Counted from the stretch's first letter, positions 21,243 to 31,468 are shown. The stretch is 64,000 nucleotides of DNA from Catellatospora paridis (GCF_009720365.1 NZ_ML769319.1:211752-275751); one strand, 5' to 3'. Translations and numbers: made by a program. Notes: a model not told the origin generated them from the letters alone.

Positions 21243-22444
21243 GCTTCTTCGAGATCTTCGGGTTCGCGTTGCGCGGCGTCGCGGCGAACAAGCTGCGGTC
21301 CGGACTGACCGTGCTGGGCATTCTGATCGGCGTCGCGGCGGTGATCCTGCTGGTCGCGGTCGGCACCGGCTCGGCCAAGCAGGTCGAGGACAGCCTGGCC
21401 GCGCTCGGCACCAACACGCTCACCGTGCAGGGCGGCCGCGGCGGCGACACCGGCTACCGCACCGACCTGACCCTCGACATCGTCAAGGCGCTGCAGGACA
21501 AGGAGTCCGCGCCGGACGTCAAGAGCGTGTCGCCGGTCGTCAACAGCGCGCAGACGCTGACCTTCGGCGACGCCTCCTACGACGTCAACTCGGTGATCGG
21601 CACGTACCCGTCGTACTTCGCCGCCTCCAACAGCGTGGTCGCGAGCGGGTCGGGCTTCACCGAGGAGGACGTCGACCAGGCCGCGCGGGTGGTGGTGCTC
21701 GGGCCGACGACCGCTGAGGAGCTGTTCGGCACGACGGTGGACCCGGTCGGGCAGCGCATCGGCATCGCCGGGCAGATCTACTCGGTGATCGGGGTGCTGG
21801 CGAAGAAGGGCTCGACCGGCTTCAACGACCCCGACGACGTGGCGATCGCGCCGCTGCCCGCGGTGCAGCGCTCGCTCACCGGATACGGGCCCGTCTCGTC
21901 GATCACCATCGAGGCGGCGAGTGCGGACGCCGTGGCCGCGGCGAAGGCCGAGATCACCGCGATCCTCAACGCGAAGATGCACGTCGCGGACGGCGCGAGC
22001 AGCACGCCGTACCAGATCAGGGATGCCTCTCAGCTGCTGGAGACGCGGACCGCGACCGCCGAGACCTTCACCGTGCTGCTCGGCGCGGTCGCCGGGATCT
22101 CGCTGGTGGTGGGCGGCATCGGCATCACCAACATCATGATGGTCTCGGTGACCGAGCGGACCCGCGAGATCGGCATCCGCAAGGCGCTGGGCGCGCCGCG
22201 CCGCGTCATCCTGACCCAGTTCCTGATCGAGGCGACGCTGCTCAGCCTCGCCGGCGGCGGGTTGGGGGTCGCCGCGGCGCTGATCGGCGCGAACTTCGAG
22301 ATCGTCGGCATCAAACCGGTGGTCATGCCCGACTCGGTCGCGCTGGCGCTGGGCGTCTGCGTGGCGATCGGCCTGTTCTTCGGCAGCTACCCGGCCAGCC
22401 GGGCAGCCGGCCTGCGCCCCATCGACGCCCTGCGGTACGAGTAA
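21239..22444 (+). CDS. ABC transporter permease (MacB/FtsX type)
   Basis: The 401-aa permease has an N-terminal membrane segment ([22 protein letters not shown]), a large extracytoplasmic MacB-like domain (about residues 50-270) and three C-terminal membrane segments, with the FtsX coupling region [16 protein letters not shown] between the first and second. It teams with the upstream ATPase and adaptor. The likely role is export or membrane extraction of a peptide, lipid or drug; the substrate cannot be read from sequence. Confidence 0.95.
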   Translation: MSFFEIFGFALRGVAANKLRSGLTVLGILIGVAAVILLVAVGTGSAKQVEDSLAALGTNTLTVQGGRGGDTGYRTDLTLDIVKALQDKESAPDVKSVSPVVNSAQTLTFGDASYDVNSVIGTYPSYFAASNSVVASGSGFTEEDVDQAARVVVLGPTTAEELFGTTVDPVGQRIGIAGQIYSVIGVLAKKGSTGFNDPDDVAIAPLPAVQRSLTGYGPVSSITIEAASADAVAAAKAEITAILNAKMHVADGASSTPYQIRDASQLLETRTATAETFTVLLGAVAGISLVVGGIGITNIMMVSVTERTREIGIRKALGAPRRVILTQFLIEATLLSLAGGGLGVAAALIGANFEIVGIKPVVMPDSVALALGVCVAIGLFFGSYPASRAAGLRPIDALRYE

Positions 22445-22459
22445 GGAGCCTTGACCTCA

Positions 22460-23023
22460 ATGAAGCATGCGATCCGTACCCGGGACTCGGACACCACCGG
22501 TGTCAGCTCGACCGGTGCCGTCTCGGACGTACCGATGGACGACCTGGTGGCGGGCCTGGCCAAGGCCAAACGCGGCCCGTGGCTGACCCGCAGCACGGGT
22601 GCCCTGCTCGCGCTGGTGCTGACCTGCGGCGGGTTCCTCGCCGGCGTCCAGGTCCAGCAGCGTTTCGGCACGTCCGGCACTGCGGCCGCGACGGGCGCGG
22701 GCGGCACCGGCAACCGGCCGGGCGGTGTCCGCGGCGGATTCGGCCAGGCCGGCACCGGCGGGTTCCAGGGCGGTCAACAGACGGGCCAGCAGCCCGCCGC
22801 CGCCCCGATCACCGGAAAGATCAAGCTGGTCGACGGCACCACGGTCTACCTGGAGACCGCCGACGGGCGGCTGCTCACCATCAAGACCGGCGACACCACC
22901 ACCGTCCAGGCCACCGACAAGATCGCCCTCAAGGATCTCGCCGCCGGCACCGAGATCACCGTCCAGGGCACCACCTCCGACACCACCGTCACCGCCACGA
23001 CGATCACCGCCGCGGGTTCGTGA
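22460..23023 (+). CDS. Single-pass membrane protein with DUF5666-like extracytoplasmic domain
   Basis: The 187-aa product has a cytoplasmic N-terminus, one membrane segment (STGALLALVLTCGGFLAGV, about residues 52-70) and a Gly/Gln/Arg-rich linker. The small beta domain has LVDGTTVYLETADGRLLTIK and LKDLAAGTEITVQGTTSDTT, resembling DUF5666/OB-like accessory domains. I chose ATG 22460, 11 nt after AAGGAG; TTG 22451 is too close to it. It is the last gene of the adaptor-ATPase-permease unit and is probably an accessory of the exporter. The DUF5666 assignment is tentative. Confidence 0.75.
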   Translation: MKHAIRTRDSDTTGVSSTGAVSDVPMDDLVAGLAKAKRGPWLTRSTGALLALVLTCGGFLAGVQVQQRFGTSGTAAATGAGGTGNRPGGVRGGFGQAGTGGFQGGQQTGQQPAAAPITGKIKLVDGTTVYLETADGRLLTIKTGDTTTVQATDKIALKDLAAGTEITVQGTTSDTTVTATTITAAGS

Positions 23024-23106
23024 TCGCCCGAGTTGCCTGGCACGTGTGGGTATCCGGCTTCAAGATCCGCCCACCTGCCAGGCAACTCCGACGATCGAGG
23101 GCCGCC
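23022..23106. repeat. GTTGCCTGGCA hairpin family, copy 1
   Basis: The 13-nt perfect arms GAGTTGCCTGGCA (23030-23042) and their complement (23086-23098) sit inside outer GATCG/CGATC pairs. The hairpin is located between two convergent genes. Related copies are at 31371-31449 and 61851-61930. Confidence 0.75.
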
Positions 23107-23142
23107 CGGTCGGCGTGACTCCGACGATCAAGAACCGCCCGG

Positions 23143-24270
23143 TCAGAGGGTGGTGGTGAGGGTCAGGCCGCCGCCGGGGCGGGGGGTGGCGGTGACGGCG
23201 CCGTGGTGGGCCTGGGCGATGGCGCGGACGATGGACAGGCCGAGGCCGAGGCCGCGGGACGGGCCGCCGACGCGTTCGCGGCCGAGGCGGCGGAAGGGCT
23301 GGAAGATCGCCTCCATCTCGTACGCCGGCACGACCGGCCCGCTGTTCACCACCACCAGCCGGGCCCGCCCGTCCGCGGTCGCGGTCTCCACCCGCAGCCA
23401 CCCGTCGGGCACGTTGTGCCGGACCGCGTTCTCGACCAGGTTCTGCACCAGCCGCTCCAGCAGCACCGGGTCGCCGGTGACCGGGGCCGGGTCGAGCCGG
23501 CTGGTCACCGCGGGGCCGCCCGCCGGCAGCGCCTCCAGCACGTACTCGGCGACGTCGGCCAGGTCGACCGGGGTCTGCTCGGCCACCTCGTGCTCGCTGT
23601 CGGCGAGCATGAGCAGCCCGTCGATGAGCCGCTCGTGGCGCTCGTTGACCTTCAGCAGCGCCTCGCCGAGCTGTTGCGCATCGGCGCTCGCCTCGGGGCG
23701 GGTGATGGCCAGCTCCACCAGCGCCCGGTTCAGCGCCAGCGGCGTACGCAGCTCGTGCGACGCGTTGGCCACGAAGCGCCGCTGCCCGTCGAAGGAGTGG
23801 TCGAGCCGGCTCAGCATCGCGTCGAACGTGTCGGCGAGCTGCTTGACCTCGTCCTTCGGCCCGTTCAGGGCGATCCGCTCGTGCAGGCCGCGGCCCCCGG
23901 CGCTCGCCGCGATGCGGCCCGCGGTCGCGGTGATGCGGTGCAGCGGCTGCAGCGCCCGTCCGGCCAGCACCCAGGCGACGCCGGTCGCGGCCGTCAGCAC
24001 CAGGGCGAGCGCGATGCCGCCCTGGGTGATGATCGTGGTGAGGGTCGCCTGGTTGGACTCCTCGGTCTTGGCCTGCAGCAGCTCGCGCAGCGCCTTGAAG
24101 TCGCCGCCGGTCTTCAGCAGGTCGGTGACGATCATCTTGCTGTCGAACGGGTCGGCGTCCATCTGCCAGCGCACCAGGAAGTACGTGATGGCCAGCAGGG
24201 CCAGCCCGGCGACGGTGAACAGCACGACGTAGAGCAGGGTCAGCCGGGCGCGGATGGTCAGCCTGTTCAC
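23143..24270 (-). CDS. Sensor histidine kinase
   Basis: The 375-aa kinase has two membrane segments (about residues 10-32 and 80-102) flanking a short extracytoplasmic loop. A HAMP domain, the His box NASHELRTPLALNRALVEL, the N box LVQNLVENAVRHN and a G2-like GPSRGLGLGLSIV follow. The GTG at 24270 is chosen because it overlaps the stop codon of the partner response regulator by 4 nt. The upstream open frame is a shadow of that gene. With its partner it probably senses the substrate of the exporter encoded divergently at 25036-28524. Confidence 0.94.
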   Translation of the reverse strand: MNRLTIRARLTLLYVVLFTVAGLALLAITYFLVRWQMDADPFDSKMIVTDLLKTGGDFKALRELLQAKTEESNQATLTTIITQGGIALALVLTAATGVAWVLAGRALQPLHRITATAGRIAASAGGRGLHERIALNGPKDEVKQLADTFDAMLSRLDHSFDGQRRFVANASHELRTPLALNRALVELAITRPEASADAQQLGEALLKVNERHERLIDGLLMLADSEHEVAEQTPVDLADVAEYVLEALPAGGPAVTSRLDPAPVTGDPVLLERLVQNLVENAVRHNVPDGWLRVETATADGRARLVVVNSGPVVPAYEMEAIFQPFRRLGRERVGGPSRGLGLGLSIVRAIAQAHHGAVTATPRPGGGLTLTTTL

Positions 24271-24923
24271 GGTATGCGGTACCCCACTCCGGCGACGGTC
24301 TCGATCGGCTGCGGCTCGCCGAGCTTGCGGCGCAGCTTCATCACGGTCACCCGTACCACGTTGGTGAACGGGTCGATGTGCTCGTCCCAGGCCCGTTCGA
24401 GCAGCTGCTCGGCGGAGACCACGGCCCCGTCGGCGCGCAGCAGCTCGGCCAGCACGGCGAACTCCTTGCGGGCCAGGCCGAGGTCGCGGCCGTCGCGCTC
24501 GGCGGTGCGCCGGGCCGGGTCGAGCACGATGCCGGACCGCTGCAGCACGGCCGGGTTGCGCACGACCGCCCGGCGGGCCAGTGCGTGCACCCGCGCCGCC
24601 AGCTCGACCATCGCGAACGGCTTGACCAGGTAGTCGTCGGCGCCCAGGGCCAGCCCGGCGACCCGCTCCCGCACGGCCGCGGCCGCGGTCAGCATCAGCA
24701 CCCGCGTCTGCGGCAGCCGGTCGGAGATCTCCCGGCACAGTTCGTCCCCCGGCCGCCCCGGCAGATCACGATCGAGGACCACCACGTCGTACGGATGCAC
24801 GGCGAGCCGTTCGTGCGCGGCGTCCCCGTCGTACGCCACGTCCACGGCGAACGCCTCCCGCCGCAGCCACTCGGCCACGGCGTCCGCCAACACGTCCTCG
24901 TCCTCCACCACCAGCACCCGCAC
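24267..24923 (-). CDS. OmpR-family response regulator
   Basis: The 218-aa protein has a receiver domain (VRVLVVEDEDVLADAV; phosphoacceptor Asp51 in VVVLDRDLPGRPGDEL; ALGADDYLVKPF) and a winged-helix effector (LARKEFAVLAELLRADGAVV, VVRVTVMKLRRKLG, ETVAGVGYRIP). It starts at GTG 24923, divergent from the lipoprotein gene at 25036. The 112-nt gap contains TAACC/GGTTA repeats at 24948, 24959, 24990 and 24996 that could be its binding sites. Confidence 0.95.
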   Translation of the reverse strand: MRVLVVEDEDVLADAVAEWLRREAFAVDVAYDGDAAHERLAVHPYDVVVLDRDLPGRPGDELCREISDRLPQTRVLMLTAAAAVRERVAGLALGADDYLVKPFAMVELAARVHALARRAVVRNPAVLQRSGIVLDPARRTAERDGRDLGLARKEFAVLAELLRADGAVVSAEQLLERAWDEHIDPFTNVVRVTVMKLRRKLGEPQPIETVAGVGYRIP

Positions 24924-24947
24924 GCGGCAATGATGCCCGCCCACCGG

Positions 24948-25000
24948 TAACCGGCGCATAACCAAGATCGAGGGAGCCCGGCGGCGAGCGGTTGCGGTTA
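24948..25000. promoter_or_regulatory. TAACC / GGTTR repeats in divergent promoter
   Basis: TAACC occurs at 24948-24952 and 24959-24963 (11-bp step). GGTTG and GGTTA occur at 24990-24994 and 24996-25000 on the opposite orientation. The position between the response regulator and the exporter operon suggests operator sites. This is pattern-based only. Confidence 0.35.
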
Positions 25001-25035
25001 CGCGGGGGATACGCGGCGGCGGGTCTGATGGCGGC

Positions 25036-25560
25036 ATGAGGACGAGACTGATGGCCGTGGCCGCCGTGCTGGCGTGTGTGCCGGTGCTGGCGGCGTGCGG
25101 TGGGAGCAAGGACGAGGGTGTGGCGACCGCGGGCGGGGCCCGGCCGGGGGCCTCGGCTTCGGCGGCCGCGCTGGACAAGCAGGAGCAGGGGCGCAGGTTC
25201 GCCGCGTGCATGCGCGAGCACGGCGTGGACATGCCCGACCCCGAGCCGGGCGACCAGATGCGGGCCGACCTGGCGAAGGTCGACAAGGACAAGCTGGCAC
25301 CCGCGATGGAGGCGTGCAAGACGCTGCTGCCCAACGGCGGTGAAGCGGTGCAGCTCGACCCGCAGCAGGTGGAGAACCTGCGGACCTTCGCCAAGTGCAT
25401 GCGCGAGAACGGGGTGGAGGAGTTCCCTGAGCCCGACGACACTGGCAAGCTGCGGCTGGAGGGCGCGCTCGGGGAGTGGCGCACCAACCCGGAGTTCGCG
25501 AAGGCGCTCGAGAAGTGCCGTGCCATCGTCCCCGACTTCAAAGGCGGCGGTGGCAAGTGA
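25036..25560 (+). CDS. Lipoprotein with paired CMREHGV/CMRENGV motifs
   Basis: The 174-aa protein has a lipoprotein signal with lipobox VLAACGG. The mature part has two similar units, FAACMREHGVDMPDPEPGD and FAKCMRENGVEEFPEPDD, each followed by a later Cys (MEACKTLLP, LEKCRAIVP). That gives four Cys, probably two disulphides. It starts the operon lipoprotein-adaptor-ATPase-permease and overlaps the next gene by 4 nt. The lipoprotein at 13316-13912 shares the C-x5-GV unit. Such lipoproteins are common next to actinobacterial MacB-like exporters but have no assigned function that I know. Confidence 0.85.
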   Translation: MRTRLMAVAAVLACVPVLAACGGSKDEGVATAGGARPGASASAAALDKQEQGRRFAACMREHGVDMPDPEPGDQMRADLAKVDKDKLAPAMEACKTLLPNGGEAVQLDPQQVENLRTFAKCMRENGVEEFPEPDDTGKLRLEGALGEWRTNPEFAKALEKCRAIVPDFKGGGGK

Positions 25561-26606
25561 GGGCTCGCTACCTGGTCGGCGGTGTCGCCGTGCTCGCGGT
25601 CGCCGCGGCGGCGGGGCTGGCCGTGGGCCTGCCGAAACTGTCCGGCGGTGAGGAGGCGGCCGCCGCCGGGCCGGTTGAGACGGCGACGGTGACCCGGCAG
25701 ACGCTGTCGGACACCGAGACCGAGAGCGGCACCCTGGGCTACGGCGCGGAGCACACCGTCGGGGCGCGCAGTTCGGGCACGGTCACCTGGCTGGCCGCGG
25801 AGCACGCGGTGATCAGCCGGGGCAAGCCGCTGTTCCGCATCGACGACCAGCCGGTGCTGCTGCTGTACGGGGCCCTGCCCGCGTACCGGCAGCTGCGCGG
25901 CGGGGTCGAGGGCACGGACGTGAAGCAGCTGGAGCAGAACCTCCAGGCGCTCGGGTACGACGGTTTCACCGTGGACCGCGAGTTCACCTCGTCGACCGCG
26001 AGCGCGGTGCGGGAATGGCAGGAGGACCTGGGCCTGCCCGAGACGGGTGTGGTCGAGCCGGGCCGGATCGTCTTCGCGAGCGGCCCGGTGCGCGTCGACG
26101 CGCTCAGCGCGTCCGTCGGCGACCTGGTGCAGCCTGGCACGCCGATCCTGACCCGCAGCGGGGTGGACCGGGCGGTGGTGGTGGAGCTGGAGGTCGCCGA
26201 CGAGCGGCTGGCCGCGGTCGGCGCGGCGGTCGAGGTGGAGCTGCCCGACGGCAAGCGGGTGCCCGGCAAGGTCAGCGCGGTGCAGACGGTGATCGCCCCG
26301 GGCGTCAACGGCGCCGACCCGACGACGAACCTGGAGGTCACCGTGTCGCTGACGGCGAAGGAGGCGATGCAGGGCTTCCACCAGGCTGCCGTTGACGTCG
26401 ACTTCACCGCGGAGACGCGCGAGGGCGTGCTGACCGTGCCTGTGGCGGCGCTGCTCGCGCTGGCCGAGGGCGGCTACGGCGTCGAGGTCGTCGAGGGCGG
26501 CGTGAGCCGGATCGTCGCGGTGGAGACCGGGCTGTTCGCGGCCGGAAGGGTCGAGGTCAGCGGGGACGGCCTGGCCGAGGGCGCGATCGTCGGGATGCCC
26601 TCGTGA
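25557..26606 (+). CDS. Peptidoglycan-binding-domain adaptor of ABC exporter
   Basis: The 349-aa protein has an N-terminal signal anchor ([20 protein letters not shown]), a lipoyl-like beta segment, and an inserted peptidoglycan-binding (PG_binding_1) module at about residues 115-165 ([35 protein letters not shown]). Beta-barrel domains similar to HlyD adaptors follow. In place of a coiled-coil hairpin it thus carries a wall-binding domain, which would tether the exporter to peptidoglycan. GTG 25557 overlaps the lipoprotein stop codon, and the 3' end overlaps the ATPase GTG. Confidence 0.88.
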   Translation: MRARYLVGGVAVLAVAAAAGLAVGLPKLSGGEEAAAAGPVETATVTRQTLSDTETESGTLGYGAEHTVGARSSGTVTWLAAEHAVISRGKPLFRIDDQPVLLLYGALPAYRQLRGGVEGTDVKQLEQNLQALGYDGFTVDREFTSSTASAVREWQEDLGLPETGVVEPGRIVFASGPVRVDALSASVGDLVQPGTPILTRSGVDRAVVVELEVADERLAAVGAAVEVELPDGKRVPGKVSAVQTVIAPGVNGADPTTNLEVTVSLTAKEAMQGFHQAAVDVDFTAETREGVLTVPVAALLALAEGGYGVEVVEGGVSRIVAVETGLFAAGRVEVSGDGLAEGAIVGMPS

Positions 26607-27325
26607 CCGGCGTGCCCGCTGCGGGCCCCGCCGGCCTGGCGGACGGTGGCGACGGGCCGATGATCGCCCTCACCGACGTCGCCAAGGTCTATCCGGGCGG
26701 GGTGACCGCACTGGCCGGGGTGAGCCTGCGGATCGAGCGCGGTGAGTCGGCCGCGATCGTCGGGCCGTCCGGCTCGGGGAAGTCGACGATGCTGCACATG
26801 GTCGGGGCGCTGGACCGGCCCACCGCCGGCCGCGTCGAGATCGACGGGTACGACCTGGCGGACCTGTCGGACCGGCAGCTGTCGGCGCTGCGCGGCAGCC
26901 GGATCGGGTTCGTGTTCCAGCAGTTCCATCTCGCCCCGGGCATGTCCTGCGTGGACAACGTCGCCGACGGCCTGCTCTATGCGGGAGTGCCGCTACGGGA
27001 GCGCCGGGAACGGGCGACCGCCGCGCTGGCCCGTGTCGGGCTGGCCCACCGGCTGGGGCACCGGCCGCACGAGCTGTCCGGCGGTGAGCGGCAGCGGGTC
27101 GCCATCGCCCGCGCCGTGGTCGGCGACCCGCCGCTGCTGCTGGCCGACGAGCCCACCGGCAACCTGGACTCGCACTCCGGCGAGGTCGTCCTGGACCTGC
27201 TGCGCGAACTGAACGCGGCCGGCACCACCCTGGTCGTGATCACCCACGACCGGGAGATCGCCGCGGCCTTCCCCCGCATGATCGCCCTGCGCGACGGCGC
27301 CCTCGTCGCGGAGGTCCCCGCATGA
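26603..27325 (+). CDS. ABC transporter ATP-binding protein (MacB/LolD type)
   Basis: The 240-aa ATPase has Walker [17 protein letters not shown]-loop [22 protein letters not shown], signature [15 protein letters not shown], Walker [17 protein letters not shown] and H-loop VITHDREIA. It overlaps its neighbours by 4 nt on each side (GTGA, ATGA), so adaptor, ATPase and permease are translationally coupled. It is a paralogue of the ATPase at 20443. Confidence 0.96.
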   Translation: MTGVPAAGPAGLADGGDGPMIALTDVAKVYPGGVTALAGVSLRIERGESAAIVGPSGSGKSTMLHMVGALDRPTAGRVEIDGYDLADLSDRQLSALRGSRIGFVFQQFHLAPGMSCVDNVADGLLYAGVPLRERRERATAALARVGLAHRLGHRPHELSGGERQRVAIARAVVGDPPLLLADEPTGNLDSHSGEVVLDLLRELNAAGTTLVVITHDREIAAAFPRMIALRDGALVAEVPA

Positions 27326-28524
27326 CCGCGGCGGGGCTGGCCGCGCCGCGGTTGCGGTGGGCGGATCTGCTGCGGGTGGGGGCGGTCGGGCTGCGTACCC
27401 GGCCGACCCGGGCGCTGCTGTCGGCCCTCGGCATCGCCATCGGGATCGCGGCGATGGTCGCCGTGGTCGGCATCTCCGCCTCGTCGCGGGCGGAGCTGGA
27501 CCAGACGCTGGACCGGCTCGGCACCAACCTGCTCACCGTCAGCCCCGGCAGCAACCTGTTCGGGCAGGACGCGAAGCTGCCGCTGGAGGCCGCCACGATG
27601 ATCGAGCGGATCGGCCCGGTCACCGACGTGTCCGCGGTGGGCCGGATCGACACCAAGGTCTACCGCACCGACCGGATCCCCCCGGCGGAGAGCGGCAGCC
27701 TCGGCGTACGCGCCGCCGACCTGGACCTGCCCGCCACGGTCGGGGCGGAACTGGCCGACGGCACCTGGCTGAACGCGGCGACGGCCCGCTACCCGGCGAC
27801 GGTGCTGGGGGCGACCGCGGCGAGCCGGCTCGGGGTCACCGAGGCCGGGCCGGACCGGCAGGTGTGGCTGGGCGGCCGCTGGTTCACCGTGGTGGGCATC
27901 CTGCGGCCGGTGCCGCTGGCCGCCGAGCTGGACAGCGCCGCCCTGGTCGGCCGGCCTGCGGCCGAGTCCTACCTGGACTTCGACGGGCACGCCACGACGG
28001 TGTACACCCGATCGCCGGAGTCCCAGGTGGAGGCGGTGAGCGAGGTGCTGGCGGCGACCGCGAACCCGGAGGCGCCCAACGAGGTCAAGGTGTCCCGGCC
28101 GTCGGACGCGCTCGCCGCGCAGCTGGCCACCGACAAGGCGTTCACCGGGCTGCTGCTGGGCCTGGGCGCGGTGGCGTTGCTGGTCGGCGGGGTCGGGGTG
28201 GCCAATACGATGGTCATCTCGGTGCTGGAGCGGCGGGCCGAGATCGGGTTGCGGCGCTCCCTCGGGGCGACCCGTGGCCAGGTGCGGGGCCAGTTCCTGA
28301 CCGAGTCGCTGCTGCTGGCGGCCCTGGGCGGGGTCGGCGGGGTGCTGCTGGGCGGGCTGGTGACCACGGCGTACGCCCTCATCCAGGGCTGGCCCGGGGT
28401 CGTGCCCGCCTGGGCGACCCTCGGCGGCCTGGCCGCCACCCTGGTGATCGGCGGTGTCGCCGGCCTCTATCCGGCCGTCCGCGCCTCCCGGCTGTCCCCG
28501 ACCGAGGCGCTCGCCACCCCCTGA
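27322..28524 (+). CDS. ABC transporter permease (MacB/FtsX type)
   Basis: The 400-aa permease has an N-terminal membrane segment ([20 protein letters not shown]), an extracytoplasmic domain of about 220 residues, and three C-terminal membrane segments with the coupling sequence [21 protein letters not shown]. It is the last gene of the lipoprotein-adaptor-ATPase-permease operon, which ends in a strong hairpin. It probably exports an antimicrobial or envelope-derived compound; the substrate is unknown. Confidence 0.95.
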   Translation: MTAAGLAAPRLRWADLLRVGAVGLRTRPTRALLSALGIAIGIAAMVAVVGISASSRAELDQTLDRLGTNLLTVSPGSNLFGQDAKLPLEAATMIERIGPVTDVSAVGRIDTKVYRTDRIPPAESGSLGVRAADLDLPATVGAELADGTWLNAATARYPATVLGATAASRLGVTEAGPDRQVWLGGRWFTVVGILRPVPLAAELDSAALVGRPAAESYLDFDGHATTVYTRSPESQVEAVSEVLAATANPEAPNEVKVSRPSDALAAQLATDKAFTGLLLGLGAVALLVGGVGVANTMVISVLERRAEIGLRRSLGATRGQVRGQFLTESLLLAALGGVGGVLLGGLVTTAYALIQGWPGVVPAWATLGGLAATLVIGGVAGLYPAVRASRLSPTEALATP

Positions 28525-28530
28525 AAGGAT

Positions 28531-28575
28531 GGAAGGGCACCTTCACAACGCTTGCGTTGTAGAAGGTGCCCTTCC
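28531..28575. terminator. Bidirectional hairpin, AAGGGCACCTTC repeat family, copy 3
   Basis: Arms at 28531-28544 and 28562-28575 are perfect. An inner ACAACG/CGTTGT pair extends the stem to about 20 bp with a 4-nt loop and one bulged base. The hairpin lies between the exporter operon and the convergent DUF885 gene. Confidence 0.9.
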
Positions 28576-28581
28576 CGCCCG

Positions 28582-30252
28582 TCAGAGGCGGGCGAGCGCC
28601 TTGCGCAGCGGGTCCAGGCCGAGCGAGCCCAGGTCGAGCGCGTCGGAGTGGAACTGCCGCAGGTCGAACGCGGCGCCCTTGCGGGCCTTGGCGTCGTCGC
28701 GGGCCTGCAGCCAGATCCGCTCGCCGACCTTGTACGACGGGGCCTGACCCGGCCAGCCGAGGTAGCGGTTGAGCTCGAAGCGCAGGTTCTCGTCCGGCAC
28801 CCGGCAGTGCGCCCGCAGGAACTCCCAGCCCAGCTCGGGGGTCCACCGCTCGCCGGGGTGGAAGCCGAACGGGTTGTCCCGCGGGATCTCCAGCTCCAGG
28901 TGCATGCCGATGTCGACGATGACGCGGGCGGCGCGGAACGCCTGCCCGTCGAGCATGCCGAGCTTGTCGGCCGGGTCGGCCAGGTAGCCGAGGTCGTCCA
29001 TGAGCCGCTCGCTGTACAGCGCCCAGCCCTCGCCGTGGCCGGAGGACCAGCTCAGCAGCCGCTGCCAGCGGTTGAGCTTGTCCGCCTGGTACGCCGCCTG
29101 GGCGACCTGCAGGTGGTGGCCCGGAGCGCCCTCGTGGTAGACCGTGGTCACCTCGCGCCAGGTGGAGAAGTCGGTGACGCCCTGCGGCACGGCCCACCAC
29201 ATCCGGCCGGGACGGCTGAAGTCCTCGCTCGGCCCGGTGTAGTAGATGCCGCCGTCGCTGGTCGGGGCGAGGCAGCACTCGATGCGCCGGATCGCCTCGG
29301 GGATGTCGAAGTGGGTGCCGTTCAGGTCGCTGATGGCCTTCTCGGCCAGCTGCTGCATCCAGTCCCGGAACTGCTCCTTGCCGTGGATCTTGTACTTCGG
29401 GTCGCCGTCGAGCTTGGCCACCGCCTCGTCGATGGAGGAGCCGGGACCGGCGATGACCGCGGACACGGCCCGCATCTCGGTCTCCAGCCGGTGCAGCTCC
29501 TCGAAGCCCCAGGCGTACGTCTCGTCCAGGTCGACGCGCGCGCCGAGGAAGTACTGCGAGGCCAGCTCGTAACGCTCGCGCCCGGCGGCCTCCTTCTCCC
29601 GCCCGAGCGGAGCCAGCTCGGCGCGCAGGAACGCCCCGAACTCGCGGGTCGCCTCGTTGGCGGCGGTCGCGCCGCGGTCCAGCTCGGCGCGCAGCGCGCC
29701 GGCGGCCTCGATGCGCCGGGCCAGACCGAAGTAGAAGTCGTCACCGTCGGCGCTGGTCCAGATGTCGCACTGCTTGGCGACCTCCTCGATCTGGCGGCGC
29801 GCGCTGACCTTGCCGGAGCGGGCGGCGTCCAGCAGGGTCTGCCGGTACTGCGTGAGCGCGGTGGGGAAGGCGTTGAGCCGGGCGGCGATGTTGGCGACCG
29901 ACTCGTCGGTGTCGGTCGACATCAGGTCGAACGTGGCCCGCAGGTTGTGCAGCGCGCTGGAGATGACGTTGAGCTCGCTGGTCACCTCGCCCGCGTCGAA
30001 CCGGGCGACGCCGAGCTCCATCCGCTCGATCATGGCCTCCCGGGCGACGAACTCGCGCTCGTTCTCGGGCTCGATCGCCCGCAGCTCCGCCAGCGTGCGG
30101 CGGTCCAGGTCCGCGCCGGCGGCGAAGCCGTCCGCGGTGAGGTCATCCAGTTTGTCGTCATAGCCGCTGATACCGACATAGGTGGCGCCGGTGGGGCTCA
30201 GCGGCGCCCACTCGTCGACATAGCGATCGGCCAGGTCATCAACTCGTCCCAT
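28582..30252 (-). CDS. DUF885 family metallopeptidase-like protein
   Basis: The 556-aa protein carries the DUF885 signature VYHEGAPGHHLQ, a zincin-like H-E-x4-H variant, followed by WSSGHGEGWALYSERLMDDLGYL with a further Glu that could complete a metal site. No signal peptide is seen, so it is probably cytoplasmic. DUF885 proteins are predicted peptidases of unknown specificity. The ATG at 30252 (MGRVDDLADRYVDEWAPLSPT) is chosen as the start; the open frame continues upstream but lacks a better start. It converges on the exporter operon. Confidence 0.92.
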   Translation of the reverse strand: MGRVDDLADRYVDEWAPLSPTGATYVGISGYDDKLDDLTADGFAAGADLDRRTLAELRAIEPENEREFVAREAMIERMELGVARFDAGEVTSELNVISSALHNLRATFDLMSTDTDESVANIAARLNAFPTALTQYRQTLLDAARSGKVSARRQIEEVAKQCDIWTSADGDDFYFGLARRIEAAGALRAELDRGATAANEATREFGAFLRAELAPLGREKEAAGRERYELASQYFLGARVDLDETYAWGFEELHRLETEMRAVSAVIAGPGSSIDEAVAKLDGDPKYKIHGKEQFRDWMQQLAEKAISDLNGTHFDIPEAIRRIECCLAPTSDGGIYYTGPSEDFSRPGRMWWAVPQGVTDFSTWREVTTVYHEGAPGHHLQVAQAAYQADKLNRWQRLLSWSSGHGEGWALYSERLMDDLGYLADPADKLGMLDGQAFRAARVIVDIGMHLELEIPRDNPFGFHPGERWTPELGWEFLRAHCRVPDENLRFELNRYLGWPGQAPSYKVGERIWLQARDDAKARKGAAFDLRQFHSDALDLGSLGLDPLRKALARL

Positions 30253-30364
30253 GCGTGGAAACCTAGCCGACCGGGCCGACTCGGCGCAGGCGAGATAGTC
30301 GTGGCGGGAATCGGCCGTGAGATGTCCGGAACCCGCTGGCTCCTGACCTGGCGACTCTGGCAGT

Positions 30365-31324
30365 GTGTCAGGGGTGACCACCACGATTGCTCCTGACACC
30401 AGCGCGTCCGCCGCCAGGTCCGCCTGGTTGCCCGCGTTCGCGGCCAACGCGGTCATCTGGGGCTCGAGCTTCATTTTCATCAAGATCGGCGTACGCGAGC
30501 TGCACCCGACCTGGGTCGCCGCCGGGCGGATCGTCATCGGCGCGTTGACGCTGCTGGCGCTGCTGCTGATCGCCGGGCAGCGGCTGCCGGGCGACCGCCG
30601 GCTGTGGGGTCACATGCTCCTGCCGGGCGTGGTGGGCGTGGCGCTGCCGTTCACCCTTTTCGCGTACGGCGAGGAGCGGGTCGACAGCCTCGTCGCCGGC
30701 ATCTGGAACGCCACCACGGCACTGTGGGTGCTGCCGTTCGCGGTGCTGGTGTTCCGCACCGAGCGGTTCACCGCCCGTTCCGCCGGCGGTCTGCTGATCG
30801 GGTTCGCCGGGGTGCTCATCGTGCTGGGCTTCTGGCACGACGCCGGAGCGTCCTCGCTGAGCGGGCAGCTCATGTGCGGGGCCGCCGCCGCCTGTTACGG
30901 CGTGTCGATCCCGTACCTCAAGCGCTTCGTCACCGGTCGCGACTTCGGCGGGGTACGCCCGTCCGGGGTGTCGCTGGCGTTCGCCCAGACCACCGTCGCG
31001 GCGCTCGCCTCGGTGCTGGCCGCGCTGCTGGTGTCCGGCATGCCGCCCGCGGTGACCGGGCTGTCCTGGCCGGTCATCGGCTCGGTCCTGGCGCTGGGCG
31101 TGTTCGGCAGCGGCATCGCGTTCGCCCTGAACATGCGCGTGATCGCCGCAGCGGGCGCGTCGATGGCCGCGTTCGTCACCTACCTGGTCCCCGTGGTGGC
31201 CACCCTGCTCGGCATCCTCGTGCTGGACGAGTCCCTGCACTGGAACCAGCCCGTCGGCGCGCTGGTCGTCCTGCTCGGCGTGGCGGTCGCCCAGGGCGCC
31301 CTCTCCCGCCGCCGCCCCACCTGA
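30365..31324 (+). CDS. EamA/DMT-superfamily transporter
   Basis: The 319-aa protein has about ten membrane helices in two EamA halves, beginning SAWLPAFAANAVIWGSSFIFIK and including GLLIGFAGVLIVLGF, with a second half ending in ALVVLLGVAVAQGAL. Members export or import amino acids and other small metabolites. It stands alone and is divergent from the DUF885 gene. The GTG start at 30365 lacks a strong ribosome site. The substrate is unknown. Confidence 0.92.
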   Translation: MSGVTTTIAPDTSASAARSAWLPAFAANAVIWGSSFIFIKIGVRELHPTWVAAGRIVIGALTLLALLLIAGQRLPGDRRLWGHMLLPGVVGVALPFTLFAYGEERVDSLVAGIWNATTALWVLPFAVLVFRTERFTARSAGGLLIGFAGVLIVLGFWHDAGASSLSGQLMCGAAAACYGVSIPYLKRFVTGRDFGGVRPSGVSLAFAQTTVAALASVLAALLVSGMPPAVTGLSWPVIGSVLALGVFGSGIAFALNMRVIAAAGASMAAFVTYLVPVVATLLGILVLDESLHWNQPVGALVVLLGVAVAQGALSRRRPT

Positions 31325-31370
31325 CCCGCCGCACGTGCCGCCGGACCGGCGCGGGGTGGCGCGGCGCGCC

Positions 31371-31449
31371 TTGATCGCTCGACTTGCCCGGCAGTCGTGC
31401 GTATCTTGACCTCGCTTACGCCCATCTGCCTGGCAAGTCGAGCGATCAA
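31371..31449. repeat. GTTGCCTGGCA hairpin family, copy 2
   Basis: The 24-nt arms (31371-31394 and 31426-31449) pair with one mismatch. The loop side holds GTGCGTATCTTGA (31397-31409), found in reverse complement at 61893-61905. It sits between two convergent genes and probably ends both transcripts. Confidence 0.85.
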
Positions 31450-31468
31450 GGCGACGGGGCGGGCGCGG